Shown: positions 1 to 12,053, counted from the first letter of the stretch. The stretch: DNA of 64,000 bases from [Mycobacterium] stephanolepidis (GCF_002356335.1 NZ_AP018165.1:2666001-2730000), one strand, 5' to 3'. Numbers and translations: made by a program. Notes: generated from the letters alone by a model not told the origin.

Positions 1-187
1 ACGCCTGCTCAGCCTCGGTGTCCACCTTGGCGTGGATGACGTCGGGGTTCTCCTCCGAAGACGCCTCGAACACCGGCCCGAACTGGCGGCACGGTCCGCA
101 CCAGGACGCCCAGAAATCCACGAGCACGATGTCGTTGTCGTGGACCAAGTCGTTGAACGCGTCAGCGGTGATGTCACGTGTTGCCAT
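1..187 (-). CDS. trxA: Thioredoxin (N-terminal part; 3' end beyond window)
   Basis: This is the first 62 codons of a cytosolic thioredoxin, a dithiol-disulfide reductant normally recycled by NADPH thioredoxin reductase. The thioredoxin signature WASWCGPC is visible, with the redox pair at Cys30 and Cys33, followed by the conserved HAKVDTE strand. The sequence resembles M. tuberculosis TrxA (Rv1470) as I remember it, so it belongs to the TrxA rather than the TrxC lineage. The start is the ATG at 187. It lies downstream of the flavin oxidoreductase on the same strand (44 nt gap), so the two may be cotranscribed. The C-terminal half is outside the window. Confidence 0.93.
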   Translation of the reverse strand, partial: MATRDITADAFNDLVHDNDIVLVDFWASWCGPCRQFGPVFEASSEENPDVIHAKVDTEAEQA

Positions 188-230
188 GTTGTCCTCAACG
201 TTGCCGGGGTGCGTGATGTTCCACGGGCGC

Positions 231-1358
231 TCAGTACAGCGCGGCCAGGGCCTTGCCGATGTTGAATCCGACGAACTCGTTCTGCCTGCCGGCACGCAGC
301 TTGTTCACCCAGTCGGGATCCGACAACAGCGCGCGGCCCACAGCGATGACGTCAAACTCGTTGTTGGCAAACTGTCGCAGTACCGCCTCGACAGGTGCGG
401 GCTCGATATCCCGGACCTCGGTGGGTTTGAACTCCGTCTGCAATCCCACGGAGCCGACGGCGATGGCCGGCAAGCCCGTGACACGTTTTGTCCAGCCGGC
501 AAGACTCAGCTCTCCATCGGCGCCTGGCAGATCCGCGAAGGCCGGTATGTAGTGGCGACGTGTGGATGGGTGGAAAACGTCCACGCCTGCCTCGACGAGC
601 GGTGCGAGCAGACGTTCCAACTCTGCCGGACTATCGGCCAGGGTGGCCGTGTAATCAGCCTGCTTCCACTGTGAAAACCGGTACAGGATAGGGAAATCGG
701 GTCCGACGGCGGCACGTACCGCACGCACCACCTCGACCGGGAAGCGCACTCGATCGACGGCCGAGCCGCCATACCCGTCGGCCCGAACGTTGGTGCGCTC
801 CCACAGGAACTGGTCGAGTAGGTAGCCATGTGCACCGTGTAGTTCGACGGCGTCGAATCCGGCCGCCTTGGCGTTGCGGGCCGCCGTCGCGTATTGCTCC
901 GCAAGCGGGGCAAGTTCACCGGTCAGCAGCGCTCGGCCCAACGGGGAAGCATCTCCGGCCAGACCCGACGGGCTCACCGACTCCACCTGCGGATTGAATT
1001 CCGGATCGGCGCCGCGCTCGACGCCCTGGTGCCACAGCTGGGCGGCGATCGCCGCCCCCTCCTCGTGCACGGCATCGGTCACGGCCGTCCATCCCGCCAG
1101 AGCATCGTCGCCGATAAGGCGCGGAACGCTAGCCTGACCGCCCGCGGCGTCGTCGGGAATGAAGACGCCCTCGGTGATGATCAACCCAACACCTCCGGCA
1201 GCACGGCGGCGGTAGTACGCCGCCACGTTCTCGCCCGGGACACCGCCGGGTGACGCCGATCGCGTCATCGGCGCCATCGCGAATCGATTGGGTGCGGTCA
1301 ACGATTTCACGGTGAACGGTTCGAAAAGGGGCGCTACGTCTGGTCTCACGTCGGTCAC
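231..1358 (-). CDS. Old Yellow Enzyme family NADH:flavin oxidoreductase
   Basis: This 375 aa protein is an FMN-dependent ene-reductase of the Old Yellow Enzyme family (TIM barrel). QLWHQG is at residues 107-112. The substrate-binding HGAH motif is at 174-177, followed by GYLLDQFL and a typical NxRxDxYGGS-like segment. The C-terminal phosphate-binding strands IAVGSVG and [11 protein letters not shown] are present. Family members reduce activated C=C bonds of unsaturated carbonyls or nitro compounds, but the physiological substrate cannot be read from sequence. It is divergent from the lipoprotein gene at 1411 and upstream of trxA on the same strand. A redox-stress role is only an inference from that context. 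Confidence 0.9.
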   Translation of the reverse strand: MTDVRPDVAPLFEPFTVKSLTAPNRFAMAPMTRSASPGGVPGENVAAYYRRRAAGGVGLIITEGVFIPDDAAGGQASVPRLIGDDALAGWTAVTDAVHEEGAAIAAQLWHQGVERGADPEFNPQVESVSPSGLAGDASPLGRALLTGELAPLAEQYATAARNAKAAGFDAVELHGAHGYLLDQFLWERTNVRADGYGGSAVDRVRFPVEVVRAVRAAVGPDFPILYRFSQWKQADYTATLADSPAELERLLAPLVEAGVDVFHPSTRRHYIPAFADLPGADGELSLAGWTKRVTGLPAIAVGSVGLQTEFKPTEVRDIEPAPVEAVLRQFANNEFDVIAVGRALLSDPDWVNKLRAGRQNEFVGFNIGKALAALY

Positions 1359-1410
1359 GAGGTGTCAAACTACGCCGACGCCTGATCCATTCCGGATAAC
1401 GTGGTCAACC

Positions 1411-2172
1411 ATGTCACCAAATCTCCGGCCACGGCCTACGTTGCTAGTGATCGTCGGAGTCGTGGTGTTCTCCAGCGCGGCATGCGGCGGGTCCGTGGAC
1501 AAACCTGGCCAGCCATCGGCTGCCCCCGCCTCGACCACCGTCATACGGCACGCAGGTGGGCACGACAGAGCCGGCGGATTGATCTCCTCGGTGGCGGGGC
1601 ACACGGTCCAGGTGACCAACCCCGTGGGCAGTGTCGATATCGACTTCAACACCATGACCAAGCTCACCGAGGTGCACCCCGCGGATCTGCCGGATGTGAT
1701 CGTGGGCAGCTGCGTCAGCGTGCAGGCGACGGCCGGTGCAGATGAGTCGGACCAGGCCACGGCGCAACGGGTGCTGATCAGTGCGGCCGAGGACAACAAA
1801 TGTGCGATGGAGACACCGCCCGGCGGCGCACCACCTCCCGGCATACCGCCGGGGCCACCACCGGGCGGCGCGCCCGAGGGTTCACCGCCCCCGTTCGGCG
1901 GCCCCAGCGTCCAGGGTGCGGTCGCGTCGCTCAACGGCAGCACCATCGTGGTGGCGAACACCGATCCCAGCGGGGCGTCGGAGATTCAGACCAACGTCAC
2001 GGTGACCGCCGACACCCGTTACGACCAACGGCAACCCACTGAGACCACTGCGATCATCGCCGGCAAATGCGCGGATGCACACGGCACGAAGGACGCCGAC
2101 GGGGTGCTGCAGGCCACCAAGATCGACCTGGGCCCGGCAACCGACGGGCGATGCGGACCTCCTCCGCGGTAG
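1411..2172 (+). CDS. Lipoprotein with two DUF5666-like domains (paralogue 1)
   Basis: A 253 aa exported lipoprotein of unknown function. The ATG at 1411 opens a typical lipoprotein signal: positive n-region, hydrophobic core and a SAAC lipobox with the lipidated Cys at residue 25. The mature part has two small beta-rich DUF5666-like units, roughly residues 55-135 and 170-250. Each carries a Gly-x-Cys or Gly-Lys-Cys core and ends near a second Cys. A Pro/Gly-rich linker around residues 140-168 joins them. It is a tandem paralogue of the next gene, sharing the motif series GGLISSV, TGSC/VGSC and VTNPV/VTKKD. Function and ligand are unknown; cell-envelope location is predicted. Confidence 0.82.
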   Translation: MSPNLRPRPTLLVIVGVVVFSSAACGGSVDKPGQPSAAPASTTVIRHAGGHDRAGGLISSVAGHTVQVTNPVGSVDIDFNTMTKLTEVHPADLPDVIVGSCVSVQATAGADESDQATAQRVLISAAEDNKCAMETPPGGAPPPGIPPGPPPGGAPEGSPPPFGGPSVQGAVASLNGSTIVVANTDPSGASEIQTNVTVTADTRYDQRQPTETTAIIAGKCADAHGTKDADGVLQATKIDLGPATDGRCGPPPR

Positions 2173-2282
2173 ATCCGATCTGGCATCCGCAATACACAGC
2201 AACTTCTCACGCATGCCGGAGCGCAACCTCAGCCCGCGCCAGCACGCTGAGGTGTCTCATTCATCGACCATGGAGAACACCG

Positions 2283-3050
2283 ATGCCCCCACACCAGACA
2301 CCCGCCCCACCACGGTTCGCCCGCGGCGCACTGTTCGCACTCGCCGGACTCACCGCGCTTTCGGTGGCCGCATGCGGCGCGCCTACAAACACCAACGGCA
2401 CATCCGCGGATTCATCGGCACCGGCTACCTCCTCGGCGGCACCGCACGGTGAACACAGCGGGAAAGACCACGTAGCCGGGCTCATTGCCTCGGTCTCGGG
2501 CAACACCATCCAGGTGACCAAGAAGGACGGAACCGCCACCGTCGGATTCGGTCAATCCACCAAGATCTCCGAGATCACTTCGGCGCAATTGACGGACGTC
2601 ACCACGGGCAGCTGTATCGCCGCCATGGCCCAACAGGACTCCAACCCGCCGACAGCCCGCCGCGTGATGATCTGGCCGGCCGAAGACGGCAACTGCACAC
2701 CGGCGCACAAGAAGGATTCACCGGAGTCTTCCCCGGCCCCGACATCGGACAAACGCGCCGAGCATCAGGCTATTCGCGGGACAGTCTCCGCGGTCAGCGG
2801 GAACGCGATCACCGTGTCCGCCACCGACCCGAACGGCGGGGCTGCCACCCCGACGACGGTAACGGTCAACAACGACACCGCCTATGCCAAGCGTGCTCCG
2901 GCGGCCCAGAGCGCGATCGCGACAGGCAGGTGCATCGCCGCACACGGCGCCGATGACGCATCGGGCAATCTTCAGGCTGCGACGATCACCCTTCGCGCCG
3001 CACGGGACGGCTCATGCGTGGGCGACCAGGAAGGCCGCCACCAGCACTAG
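2283..3050 (+). CDS. Lipoprotein with two DUF5666-like domains (paralogue 2)
   Basis: A 255 aa lipoprotein paralogous to the preceding gene. Starting at the ATG at 2283 gives a clear signal sequence ending in SVAAC, with Cys31 lipidated. The two DUF5666-like repeats correspond one-for-one with those of the upstream protein (AGLIASVSGNTIQVT matches AGLISSVAGHTVQVT), and the Cys positions are kept. The inter-domain linker is charged and Ser/Pro-rich instead of Gly/Pro-rich. Its TAG stop shares the CTAG tetranucleotide at 3047-3050 with the stop codon of convergent sufT. The role is unknown, and the pair looks like a local duplication. Confidence 0.82.
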   Translation: MPPHQTPAPPRFARGALFALAGLTALSVAACGAPTNTNGTSADSSAPATSSAAPHGEHSGKDHVAGLIASVSGNTIQVTKKDGTATVGFGQSTKISEITSAQLTDVTTGSCIAAMAQQDSNPPTARRVMIWPAEDGNCTPAHKKDSPESSPAPTSDKRAEHQAIRGTVSAVSGNAITVSATDPNGGAATPTTVTVNNDTAYAKRAPAAQSAIATGRCIAAHGADDASGNLQAATITLRAARDGSCVGDQEGRHQH

Positions 3051-3387
3051 ACGGTGAAGCCGAGGGCCCGGAGCTGCTCCCGACCATCGTCGGTGATCTT
3101 GTCCGGGCCCCACGGCGGCACCCAGACCCAGTTGATCTTGATCTCGTTGACCAGTCCGGCGCCCACAAGCGCGTTACGCGATTGGTCCTCGATGACATCG
3201 GTAAGCGGGCATGCCGCCGAGGTGAGCGTCATGTCGATCGTGGCGACCTTGCCGCTCTCGCTCTCTTCGACGTTGAGCCCGTACACAAGCCCCAGATCTA
3301 CGACGTTGATACCCAGCTCGGGGTCAACAACATCACGCATTGCCTCTTCGAGATCTTCGAGGAGCTTCACTTCCGCGGACACTTCGG

Positions 3388-3391
<4 letters not shown>
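3047..3391 (-). CDS. sufT: SufT-like iron-sulfur assembly factor (DUF59/MIP18 family)
   Basis: A 114 aa protein of the MIP18/DUF59 family, which assists maturation of Fe-S proteins. The conserved DPELGINVVDLGLVYG core is present, with a single reactive-type Cys in TSAACPLTD. It is the last gene of the suf operon and overlaps sufU by 4 nt, matching the position of Rv1466 in M. tuberculosis. The exact biochemical role of SufT (Fe-S carrier or trafficking) is only partly known for the family. Confidence 0.93.
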
Positions 3392-5926
<2,535 letters not shown>

Positions 5927-5941
5927 TGAGTTGCTTTCTAT

Positions 5942-7108
5942 CTACGAGTTGGTCTGGGCGAGTTCGTTTTCGACGGCCGCGGTGAGGCGGTCGCGCACTG
6001 ACTCGATCCCGATCCGGCCAATAATGTCCTGGAAGAAGCCGCGCACCACCAGTCGGCGCGCATCCTCCTCGGCGATACCGCGCGAGCGCAGGTAGAACAG
6101 CTGCTCATCATCGAATCGCCCGGTGGCACTGGCGTGCCCGGCCCCGGCGATCTCACCGGTCTCGATTTCGAGGTTGGGCACGGAGTCGGCCCGAGCGCCG
6201 TCGGTGAGGATCAGGTTGCGGTTCAGTTCGAAGGTGTCGGTTCCGGTGGCCTCGGCGCGGATGAGCACGTCACCGATCCAGACCGTGTGCGCGTCGGGCT
6301 TATCGGAAGCCGGATCACCCTGCAACGCACCCTTGTACGTGACATGGGAACGGCAGTTGGGCTGAGCGTGATCGACCAGCAGCCGGTGCTCGAAGAACTG
6401 GCCGTCGTCGGCGTAGTAGAGACCGAGCAACTCGGCGTCACCTCCCGGCGCACCGAACCGGACGGTGCCGGTGAGACGGACCAGATCGCCACCCAGGGTG
6501 ACCGCGATGTGGCGCAGTACCGCATCCTTGCCGAGCTTGGCGTGATGTGCGCAGACATGCACCGCGTCATCGGCCCAGTCGGCGATCGAGACGACGGTGA
6601 GCCGGGAGGCGTCGTCGAGCACGAATTCGACGTTCTCGGCGTACGTTCCACTGCCCCGGTAGTCGATGACCACAACCGATTCCGAAAGCTCGCCGGCCTG
6701 AACCTGGGTGTGCCCGTAAGCCACCTGCCCGGCACCGGGACCGGTGACCGTGATCTCAATCGGGTCCGCGGCCACCGCCTGCTTGCCGACGGAAATGACG
6801 GTCGCCTTCGAGAACGACGAGTACGCCTGTGCGGCAACCCGGTCCGACGGGACACCGCCCCGGCCGAGCCGCTCGTCGGTGCGGTCCACGGTCTCGACCG
6901 TCACACCGTCAACAGCGGCGACGGTGACCGTCGGCTCAGCGGTCGCGGTGGCACTGCCGTCGTGCAGACCACGCAACCGGCGCAGCGGGGTGAAACGCCA
7001 GAGCTCGTCACGACCGCCGGGCACTTCGAATGCGCTGACGTCGTAGGAGCTGAACAGCTCACCCTTGTTGACAGCCGTACCCTCTACGGCTTCAGTGAGA
7101 TTCGACAT
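5942..7108 (-). CDS. sufD: SufD scaffold protein
   Basis: This 388 aa protein is the SufD partner of SufB in the SufBC2D Fe-S scaffold. It shows the beta-helix core typical of the SufB/SufD family. The conserved C-terminal region includes GHASATGRFDDEQLFYLRSRG and then the ARRLVVRGFF helix, closely paralleling the C-terminus of SufB upstream. SufD mainly serves iron entry and complex structure and interacts with SufC through its C-terminal helices. It lies 3 nt after sufB in the operon. Confidence 0.95.
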   Translation of the reverse strand: MSNLTEAVEGTAVNKGELFSSYDVSAFEVPGGRDELWRFTPLRRLRGLHDGSATATAEPTVTVAAVDGVTVETVDRTDERLGRGGVPSDRVAAQAYSSFSKATVISVGKQAVAADPIEITVTGPGAGQVAYGHTQVQAGELSESVVVIDYRGSGTYAENVEFVLDDASRLTVVSIADWADDAVHVCAHHAKLGKDAVLRHIAVTLGGDLVRLTGTVRFGAPGGDAELLGLYYADDGQFFEHRLLVDHAQPNCRSHVTYKGALQGDPASDKPDAHTVWIGDVLIRAEATGTDTFELNRNLILTDGARADSVPNLEIETGEIAGAGHASATGRFDDEQLFYLRSRGIAEEDARRLVVRGFFQDIIGRIGIESVRDRLTAAVENELAQTNS

Positions 7109-7111
7109 GCC

Positions 7112-8539
7112 TTAACCGACCGCACCTTCCATTTGCAGCTCGATGAGACGGTTGAGCTCAAGCGCGTACTCCATCGGCAGTTCCTTGGCGATGGGCTCGA
7201 CGAATCCGCGCACCACCATGGCCATCGCCTCGTCCTCGGTCATACCGCGGCTCATCAGGTAGAACAGCTGATCGTCGCTGACCTTGGAGACGGTTGCCTC
7301 ATGCCCCATCGTGACATCGTCTTCGCGGATGTCGACGTACGGGTAGGTGTCGCTGCGGCTGATCGAGTCAACCAGCAGCGCATCGCATTTAACGGTTGAA
7401 CGGGAGCCGTACGCCCCCTTGTTCACCTGGACCAGGCCACGGTAGGAGGCCCGCCCACCACCGCGCGCCACCGACTTGGAGACGATGTTGCTCGACGTGT
7501 TCGGCGCCAGGTGCAGCATCTTGGCGCCGGTGTCCTGGTGTTGTCCCTCGCCCGCGAACGCCACCGAGAGCACCTCACCCTTGGCGTGCTCACCGGTCAT
7601 CCACACAGCCGGGTACTTCATGGTGACCTTGGAGCCGATGTTGCCGTCGACCCATTCCATGGTGGCCCCCGCCTCAGCCCGCGCACGCTTGGTGACCAGG
7701 TTGAACACGTTGTTGGACCAGTTCTGGATGGTCGTGTAGCGGCAACGCCCACCGGCCTTCACGATGATCTCCACCACGGCCGAGTGCAACGAATCTGACT
7801 TGTAGATCGGTGCGGTACATCCCTCGACGTAGTGCACGTAGGCACCTTCGTCGACGATGATGAGCGTGCGCTCGAACTGGCCCATGTTCTCGGTGTTGAT
7901 GCGGAAGTAGGCCTGCAGCGGGATATCGACCTTGACGCCCGGCGGCACGTAGATGAACGAGCCACCCGACCACACGGCGGTGTTGAGCGCGGAGAACTTG
8001 TTGTCCCCGGCCGGGATGACGCTGCCGAAGTACTCCTTGAAGATCTCCGGATGTTCGCGCAGGCCTGAGTCGGTGTCCAGGAAGATCACCCCCTGGGCCT
8101 CCAGGTCCTCACGGATCGAGTGATAGACGACTTCCGACTCGTACTGTGCGGCGACACCGGACACCAGACGCTGCTTCTCGGCTTCGGGGATACCGAGACG
8201 GTCGTAGGTGTTCTTGATGTCAGCGGGCAGGTCGTCCCATGTGGCCGCCTGCTTCTCGCTGGAGCGCACGAAGTACTTGATGTTGTCGAAATCGATGCCA
8301 TCAAGGTTCGATCCCCAGTTGGGCATCGGCTTCTTGTCGAAAGTGCGCAGCGCCTTCAGGCGGACATCGAGCATCCACTCGGGCTCGCTCTTCTTCGCCG
8401 AGATGTCACGCACCACAGCCTCGGACAGACCGCGCTGCGCACTGGCTCCCGCGGCATCGGAGTCCGACCAGCCATAGCCGTAGTTGCCCAGTGACGCGAT
8501 CGTCTCGTTCTGGGTCAGCACCTCACGCTCGAGGGTCAT
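7112..8539 (-). CDS. sufB: SufB scaffold protein (intein-free)
   Basis: A 475 aa SufB, the subunit on which the new Fe-S cluster is assembled. The diagnostic segments are present: [31 protein letters not shown] with its conserved Cys, TMKYPAV, and C-terminal [17 protein letters not shown] followed by the [10 protein letters not shown] helix. The reading frame is uninterrupted at normal length. In M. tuberculosis the orthologue (Rv1461) is split by an intein, and none is here. It overlaps sufR by 4 nt and is the first structural gene of the operon. Confidence 0.97.
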   Translation of the reverse strand: MTLEREVLTQNETIASLGNYGYGWSDSDAAGASAQRGLSEAVVRDISAKKSEPEWMLDVRLKALRTFDKKPMPNWGSNLDGIDFDNIKYFVRSSEKQAATWDDLPADIKNTYDRLGIPEAEKQRLVSGVAAQYESEVVYHSIREDLEAQGVIFLDTDSGLREHPEIFKEYFGSVIPAGDNKFSALNTAVWSGGSFIYVPPGVKVDIPLQAYFRINTENMGQFERTLIIVDEGAYVHYVEGCTAPIYKSDSLHSAVVEIIVKAGGRCRYTTIQNWSNNVFNLVTKRARAEAGATMEWVDGNIGSKVTMKYPAVWMTGEHAKGEVLSVAFAGEGQHQDTGAKMLHLAPNTSSNIVSKSVARGGGRASYRGLVQVNKGAYGSRSTVKCDALLVDSISRSDTYPYVDIREDDVTMGHEATVSKVSDDQLFYLMSRGMTEDEAMAMVVRGFVEPIAKELPMEYALELNRLIELQMEGAVG

Positions 8540-9336
8540 CGTGACTCCTTACTGGTCGTTGTATCTGACGCGGGGCTGGGCGCCAGAGTTGTCGATACGT
8601 GCAGCGGAATATGCGTCGTACAGGCACAGTCACCGTTGGCGATGGTGGCTAGCCGCTGTACATGTGTTCCCAACACCTCGGCGAAGGCCTGCTGTTCCGC
8701 CTCACAGAGTTCGGGGAACTCAGCGGCCACGTGCGATACCGGGCAGTGATGCTGACATATCTGCACACCGCTGGAGGGTCCGCCGGCTGCGCCGACCCGC
8801 TGGGTGCTCGCCGCATACCCGGCCTTGGTCAGGGCCGCGGCCAACTGATTCACCGTGGCCTCGGTGTCGTGAAAGGGTCCACCGGCGACGACATCGCTCA
8901 GGATCGAGTCAATCCGACGGCGCGCGAACACGCGCACCGCATCGTCGCCGCCGATCTCGCGCAGCTGACGCATGGCGGCAGACGCGAGGTCGTCGTAGGC
9001 GTGATTGAGCTTGGCGCGACCATCCGCGGTGAGCTGGAACCGCTTGGCCGGGCGGCCTCTGCCGTTGTGCTGCCATGCGGCCGCCGGATTCGAGATGGCG
9101 TCCCCGGCCTCGATCAAAGCGTCGAGGTGACGGCGCACACCCTGGGGCGAAAGACCGAGCCGTTCGCCAATCTCACCGGCGGTGACCGGCCCGGACTCCA
9201 TGAGCAGCCGCACCACGGCCACCCGCGTCTGCCCGTCATGAGACACGGCCGGGGCAGCGTCCAGCACCTGCGACGTCGCCGCAGCAGACGCCACCACAGA
9301 GGGCTGGCCGAATTTCACAACACCAGTGTGACGCAA
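8536..9336 (-). CDS. sufR: SufR Fe-S-sensing repressor of the suf operon
   Basis: This DeoR/ArsR-like winged-helix regulator is the orthologue of Rv1460 (SufR), which represses suf when it carries a cluster. Counting from 9336, the helix-turn-helix spans about residues 50-75 ([24 protein letters not shown]) and a basic GRGRPAKRF wing follows. The C-terminal cysteine set for the cluster is complete: Cys194, Cys198, Cys211, Cys237 and Cys239. The start is uncertain. The 266 aa form uses TTG 9336, while GTG codons at 9318 and 9297 are alternatives, and none has a clear ribosome binding site. The operator at 9315-9329 overlaps the first codons, so a shorter form starting at 9318 or 9297 is quite possible. 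Confidence 0.92.
   Translation of the reverse strand: MRHTGVVKFGQPSVVASAAATSQVLDAAPAVSHDGQTRVAVVRLLMESGPVTAGEIGERLGLSPQGVRRHLDALIEAGDAISNPAAAWQHNGRGRPAKRFQLTADGRAKLNHAYDDLASAAMRQLREIGGDDAVRVFARRRIDSILSDVVAGGPFHDTEATVNQLAAALTKAGYAASTQRVGAAGGPSSGVQICQHHCPVSHVAAEFPELCEAEQQAFAEVLGTHVQRLATIANGDCACTTHIPLHVSTTLAPSPASDTTTSKESR
9315..9329 (-). promoter_or_regulatory. Putative SufR operator
   Basis: On the minus strand this reads ACACT-GGTGT-TGTGA. As I recall, that matches the inverted-repeat SufR site reported in mycobacteria (ACACT-N5-TGTGA). It lies at the head of sufR, overlapping the farthest-upstream possible start codons, as expected for autorepression of sufR-BDCSUT. The repeat is seen directly; the assignment rests on position and remembered motif. 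Confidence 0.6.
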
Positions 9337-9439
9337 TTCAGAATGCCACGTCTAGCAAGGGTTACCTATGTTGATCGCCGCCGAACCGGCCGGACAGGCC
9401 CTGCCCGGCCGGTTCCACGGAGCCGGCATGACGGGCCGA

Positions 9440-9445
9440 TACGCT
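9440..9445 (+). promoter_or_regulatory. -10 box for mptB (leaderless)
   Basis: TACGCT fits the actinobacterial TANNNT -10 pattern and ends exactly 6 nt before the GTG at 9452. Transcription would then begin at or next to the start codon, giving a leaderless mRNA. No -35 match is evident. This spacing is the main reason for choosing 9452 as the mptB start. Confidence 0.45.
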
Positions 9446-9451
9446 GCTCGC

Positions 9452-11212
9452 GTGTCGGTACGTGGTCAGTGGCTGAGCTCGTCGCTGTCGCATCTGCATG
9501 ATGACGAACGTTCCTCGGCCCCGCTCAGTGAGCGCGAGCTCACGGCCATGAACCGAACTCGGCTGTTCGGCGCGACGGGAACCGCCCTCATGGCCATCGG
9601 CGCACTCGGCGCCGGCGCACGTCCGGTGATCCAAGACCCGATCTTCGGCGTTCGGCTGCTCAACCTGCCCTCGCGCATTCAAACGGTGTCACTGACGATG
9701 ACGACGACCGGCGCGGTGGTGATGACGCTGGCCTGGCTCATGCTGGGGCGATTCGCCATCGGCAGCCTGCGCAACAAAAACGCCAACGGCGAGCGCGGCC
9801 CGGTGCGCAGGATGTCCCGCGGCCAGCTGGACCGGACCCTGCTGCTCTGGATTTTGCCGCTGCTCATCGCGCCGCCGATGTACTCCAAGGACGTGTATTC
9901 GTACCTGGCCCAGAGCCAGATAGCGCGCCTGGGCAAGGATCCGTACACCGAGGGCCCAGCGGTCGCCCTTGGCCTGGATCACGTGTTCACCCTGTCGGTG
10001 CCCAGCATGTGGCGAGAAACACCCGCCCCCTACGGTCCCTTGTTTCTGTGGATCGGCAAGGGCATCTCGCGGCTCACCGGCGATGACATCGTCGCCGGAG
10101 CACTGTGTCATCGGCTCGTCGAACTGCTCGGGGTGCTGTTGATCATCTGGGCAACACCACGTCTGGCCCAGCGCTGCGGCGTCGCGGAAGTCAGTGCGCT
10201 CTGGCTCGGCGCCGCGAATCCGCTGCTGCTGATGCATCTGGTCGCCGGAATCCACAATGAAGCGCTCATGCTGGGCCTGATGCTGGCAGGCACCGAGCTG
10301 GCCATGCGCGGTGTCGACTCGACACGTGCCCTTATCGGAGTGCGTACCGAATGGGCGACCTGGGTGCCGCTAGGCAATCTGCTGGCCGGCACGGTGCTGA
10401 TCACCGCGTCATCGCAGGTCAAACTCCCTTCACTGCTGGCTCTGGGGTTCGTCGGCATGGCGCTGGCGCGCCGGTGGGGCGGTGGCGTCCGCGGGCTCTT
10501 CCACGCCGGAGCATTACTGGGCACCATCACCGGCGCCTGCACGGTTCTCATCGGATTCGCCAGCGGACTCGGGTTCGGCTGGGTGTACACACTCGGCACC
10601 GCCAACGCCGTCCGCAGCTGGATGTCTCCGCCCACGCTCGTCGCGCTGGGCACCGGGCAAGTCGGCATCCTGCTCGGCCTCGGTGATCACACCACCGCGA
10701 TCCTGTCCCTGACCCGCGGCATCGGTATCGGCATCATCGGTATCGCGGTGTCCTGGCTGCTGCTCGCGGTGCTACGGGGGCGTCTGCACCCCGTCGGCGG
10801 GCTAGGTGTCGCCCTGGGCATCACGGTATTGCTGTTTCCGGTGGTCCAGCCCTGGTACCTGCTCTGGGCGATCATTCCCCTGGCCGCCTGGGCCACCCGC
10901 CCGGCGTTCCGCGGGACGGCAATCGGCATCACGCTGCTCGTGGGCATTTTCGGGCCCACCGCCAACGGTGACAGGTTCGCGCTGTTCCAGATCATCGACG
11001 CGACCGTGGCGAGCGCGATCATCGCGCTACTGCTCATCGCTATCACGCACGACTATCTGCCGTGGCGTCGGCTGCCTAACGGTGACAAAGACGCGCCGCT
11101 TACGCTGACTGACCGTGACGCAACCACCGACAAGGACGGTACCGCCGGTGCGGATGCGGTCGGTGACGAAGCGATACGGGACAACGACAGCACTCCACAG
11201 CCTCGACCTTGA
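9452..11212 (+). CDS. mptB: Alpha-(1->6)-mannopyranosyltransferase MptB
   Basis: A 586 aa polytopic GT-C family mannosyltransferase, orthologue of Rv1459c (MptB). It uses polyprenyl-phosphomannose on the periplasmic side to build the alpha-1,6-mannan core of lipomannan and lipoarabinomannan. About a dozen hydrophobic helices are present. The conserved motifs PPMYSKDVYSYLAQ (acidic catalytic-type residue in the first loop), TPAPYGPLFLW and NPLLLMHLVAGIHNEA are intact. GTG 9452 was chosen over ATG 9428 or 9368 because of the -10 box and the remembered orthologue length. The hydrophilic C-tail (last ~45 residues, many Asp/Thr) overlaps the next gene by up to 98 nt. Confidence 0.92.
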   Translation: MSVRGQWLSSSLSHLHDDERSSAPLSERELTAMNRTRLFGATGTALMAIGALGAGARPVIQDPIFGVRLLNLPSRIQTVSLTMTTTGAVVMTLAWLMLGRFAIGSLRNKNANGERGPVRRMSRGQLDRTLLLWILPLLIAPPMYSKDVYSYLAQSQIARLGKDPYTEGPAVALGLDHVFTLSVPSMWRETPAPYGPLFLWIGKGISRLTGDDIVAGALCHRLVELLGVLLIIWATPRLAQRCGVAEVSALWLGAANPLLLMHLVAGIHNEALMLGLMLAGTELAMRGVDSTRALIGVRTEWATWVPLGNLLAGTVLITASSQVKLPSLLALGFVGMALARRWGGGVRGLFHAGALLGTITGACTVLIGFASGLGFGWVYTLGTANAVRSWMSPPTLVALGTGQVGILLGLGDHTTAILSLTRGIGIGIIGIAVSWLLLAVLRGRLHPVGGLGVALGITVLLFPVVQPWYLLWAIIPLAAWATRPAFRGTAIGITLLVGIFGPTANGDRFALFQIIDATVASAIIALLLIAITHDYLPWRRLPNGDKDAPLTLTDRDATTDKDGTAGADAVGDEAIRDNDSTPQPRP

Positions 11213-12053
11213 GGTAGAGCAGGCCCAGGTCTTTGCGCTGCTCGGCCCCAACGGCGCCGGGAAGACAACGACCGTCGAACTGTGCGAGGGCTTCCTGCAT
11301 CCCGACGAAGGCACCGTTGAGGTGCTGGGCATGGATCCGGTTGCGAAGAACTCGGCGGTGCGCGCGCGTATCGGCGTCATGCTGCAGGGCGGCGGCGCCT
11401 ACCCCACCGCCCGGGCCAGCGAAATGCTCGGCCTTGTCGCCTCATATTCGGCCAATCCGCTTGACCCACAATGGCTTCTGGATACGCTCGGGTTGACCGA
11501 CGCCGCCCGCACTCCGTATCGACGGCTGTCCGGAGGACAACAACAGCGCCTCGCGCTGGCGTGCGCACTGGTGGGCCGGCCCGAGCTGGTCTTCCTCGAC
11601 GAGCCGACAGCCGGGATGGATGCCCACGCCCGGTTGGTGGTGTGGGAGCTGATCGACTGCCTGCGTCGTGATGGCGTATCGGTGGTACTGACCACGCACC
11701 ACATGAAGGAGGCCGAGGAACTGGCCGACCAGCTCATGATCATCGATCACGGTGCCGTGGTGGCAGCCGGTACACCCTCGGAGCTGATGCAGACCGGGGC
11801 GGAGAACCAGCTGCGCTTCTCTGCGCCGCCACGACTGGACCTGGCACTGCTCATTTCGGCGCTGCCCGAGGGATACAAGGTGGCCGAGGCCACTCCCGGC
11901 GAGTATCGCGTCGAAGGCGTGGTCGACCCGCAGGTTCTGGCCACGGTGACCGCGTGGTGCGCGCGGATGGATGTGTTGACCACCGACCTGCGCGTGGAGA
12001 AACGCAGTCTCGAGGATGTGTTCCTGGAATTGACCGGCAGGGAATTGCGATGA
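11115..12053 (+). CDS. ABC transporter ATP-binding protein
   Basis: A 312 aa ATPase of a drug/lipid-export type ABC system, orthologue of Rv1458c. Walker A GPNGAGKT is at residues 44-51, LSGGQQQRL begins at 138, and Walker B VFLDEPTAGMD begins at 159. The H-loop is TTHHMKEAEELA. The C-terminal domain (PPRLDLALLISALPEGYKV onward) is typical of the DrrA-like group. The GTG start at 11115 is inside mptB; GTG 11148 or ATG 11154 are also possible, but the first beta-strand needs a start before about 11155. The gene ends in an ATGA overlap with the permease. Confidence 0.92.
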   Translation: MTQPPTRTVPPVRMRSVTKRYGTTTALHSLDLEVEQAQVFALLGPNGAGKTTTVELCEGFLHPDEGTVEVLGMDPVAKNSAVRARIGVMLQGGGAYPTARASEMLGLVASYSANPLDPQWLLDTLGLTDAARTPYRRLSGGQQQRLALACALVGRPELVFLDEPTAGMDAHARLVVWELIDCLRRDGVSVVLTTHHMKEAEELADQLMIIDHGAVVAAGTPSELMQTGAENQLRFSAPPRLDLALLISALPEGYKVAEATPGEYRVEGVVDPQVLATVTAWCARMDVLTTDLRVEKRSLEDVFLELTGRELR

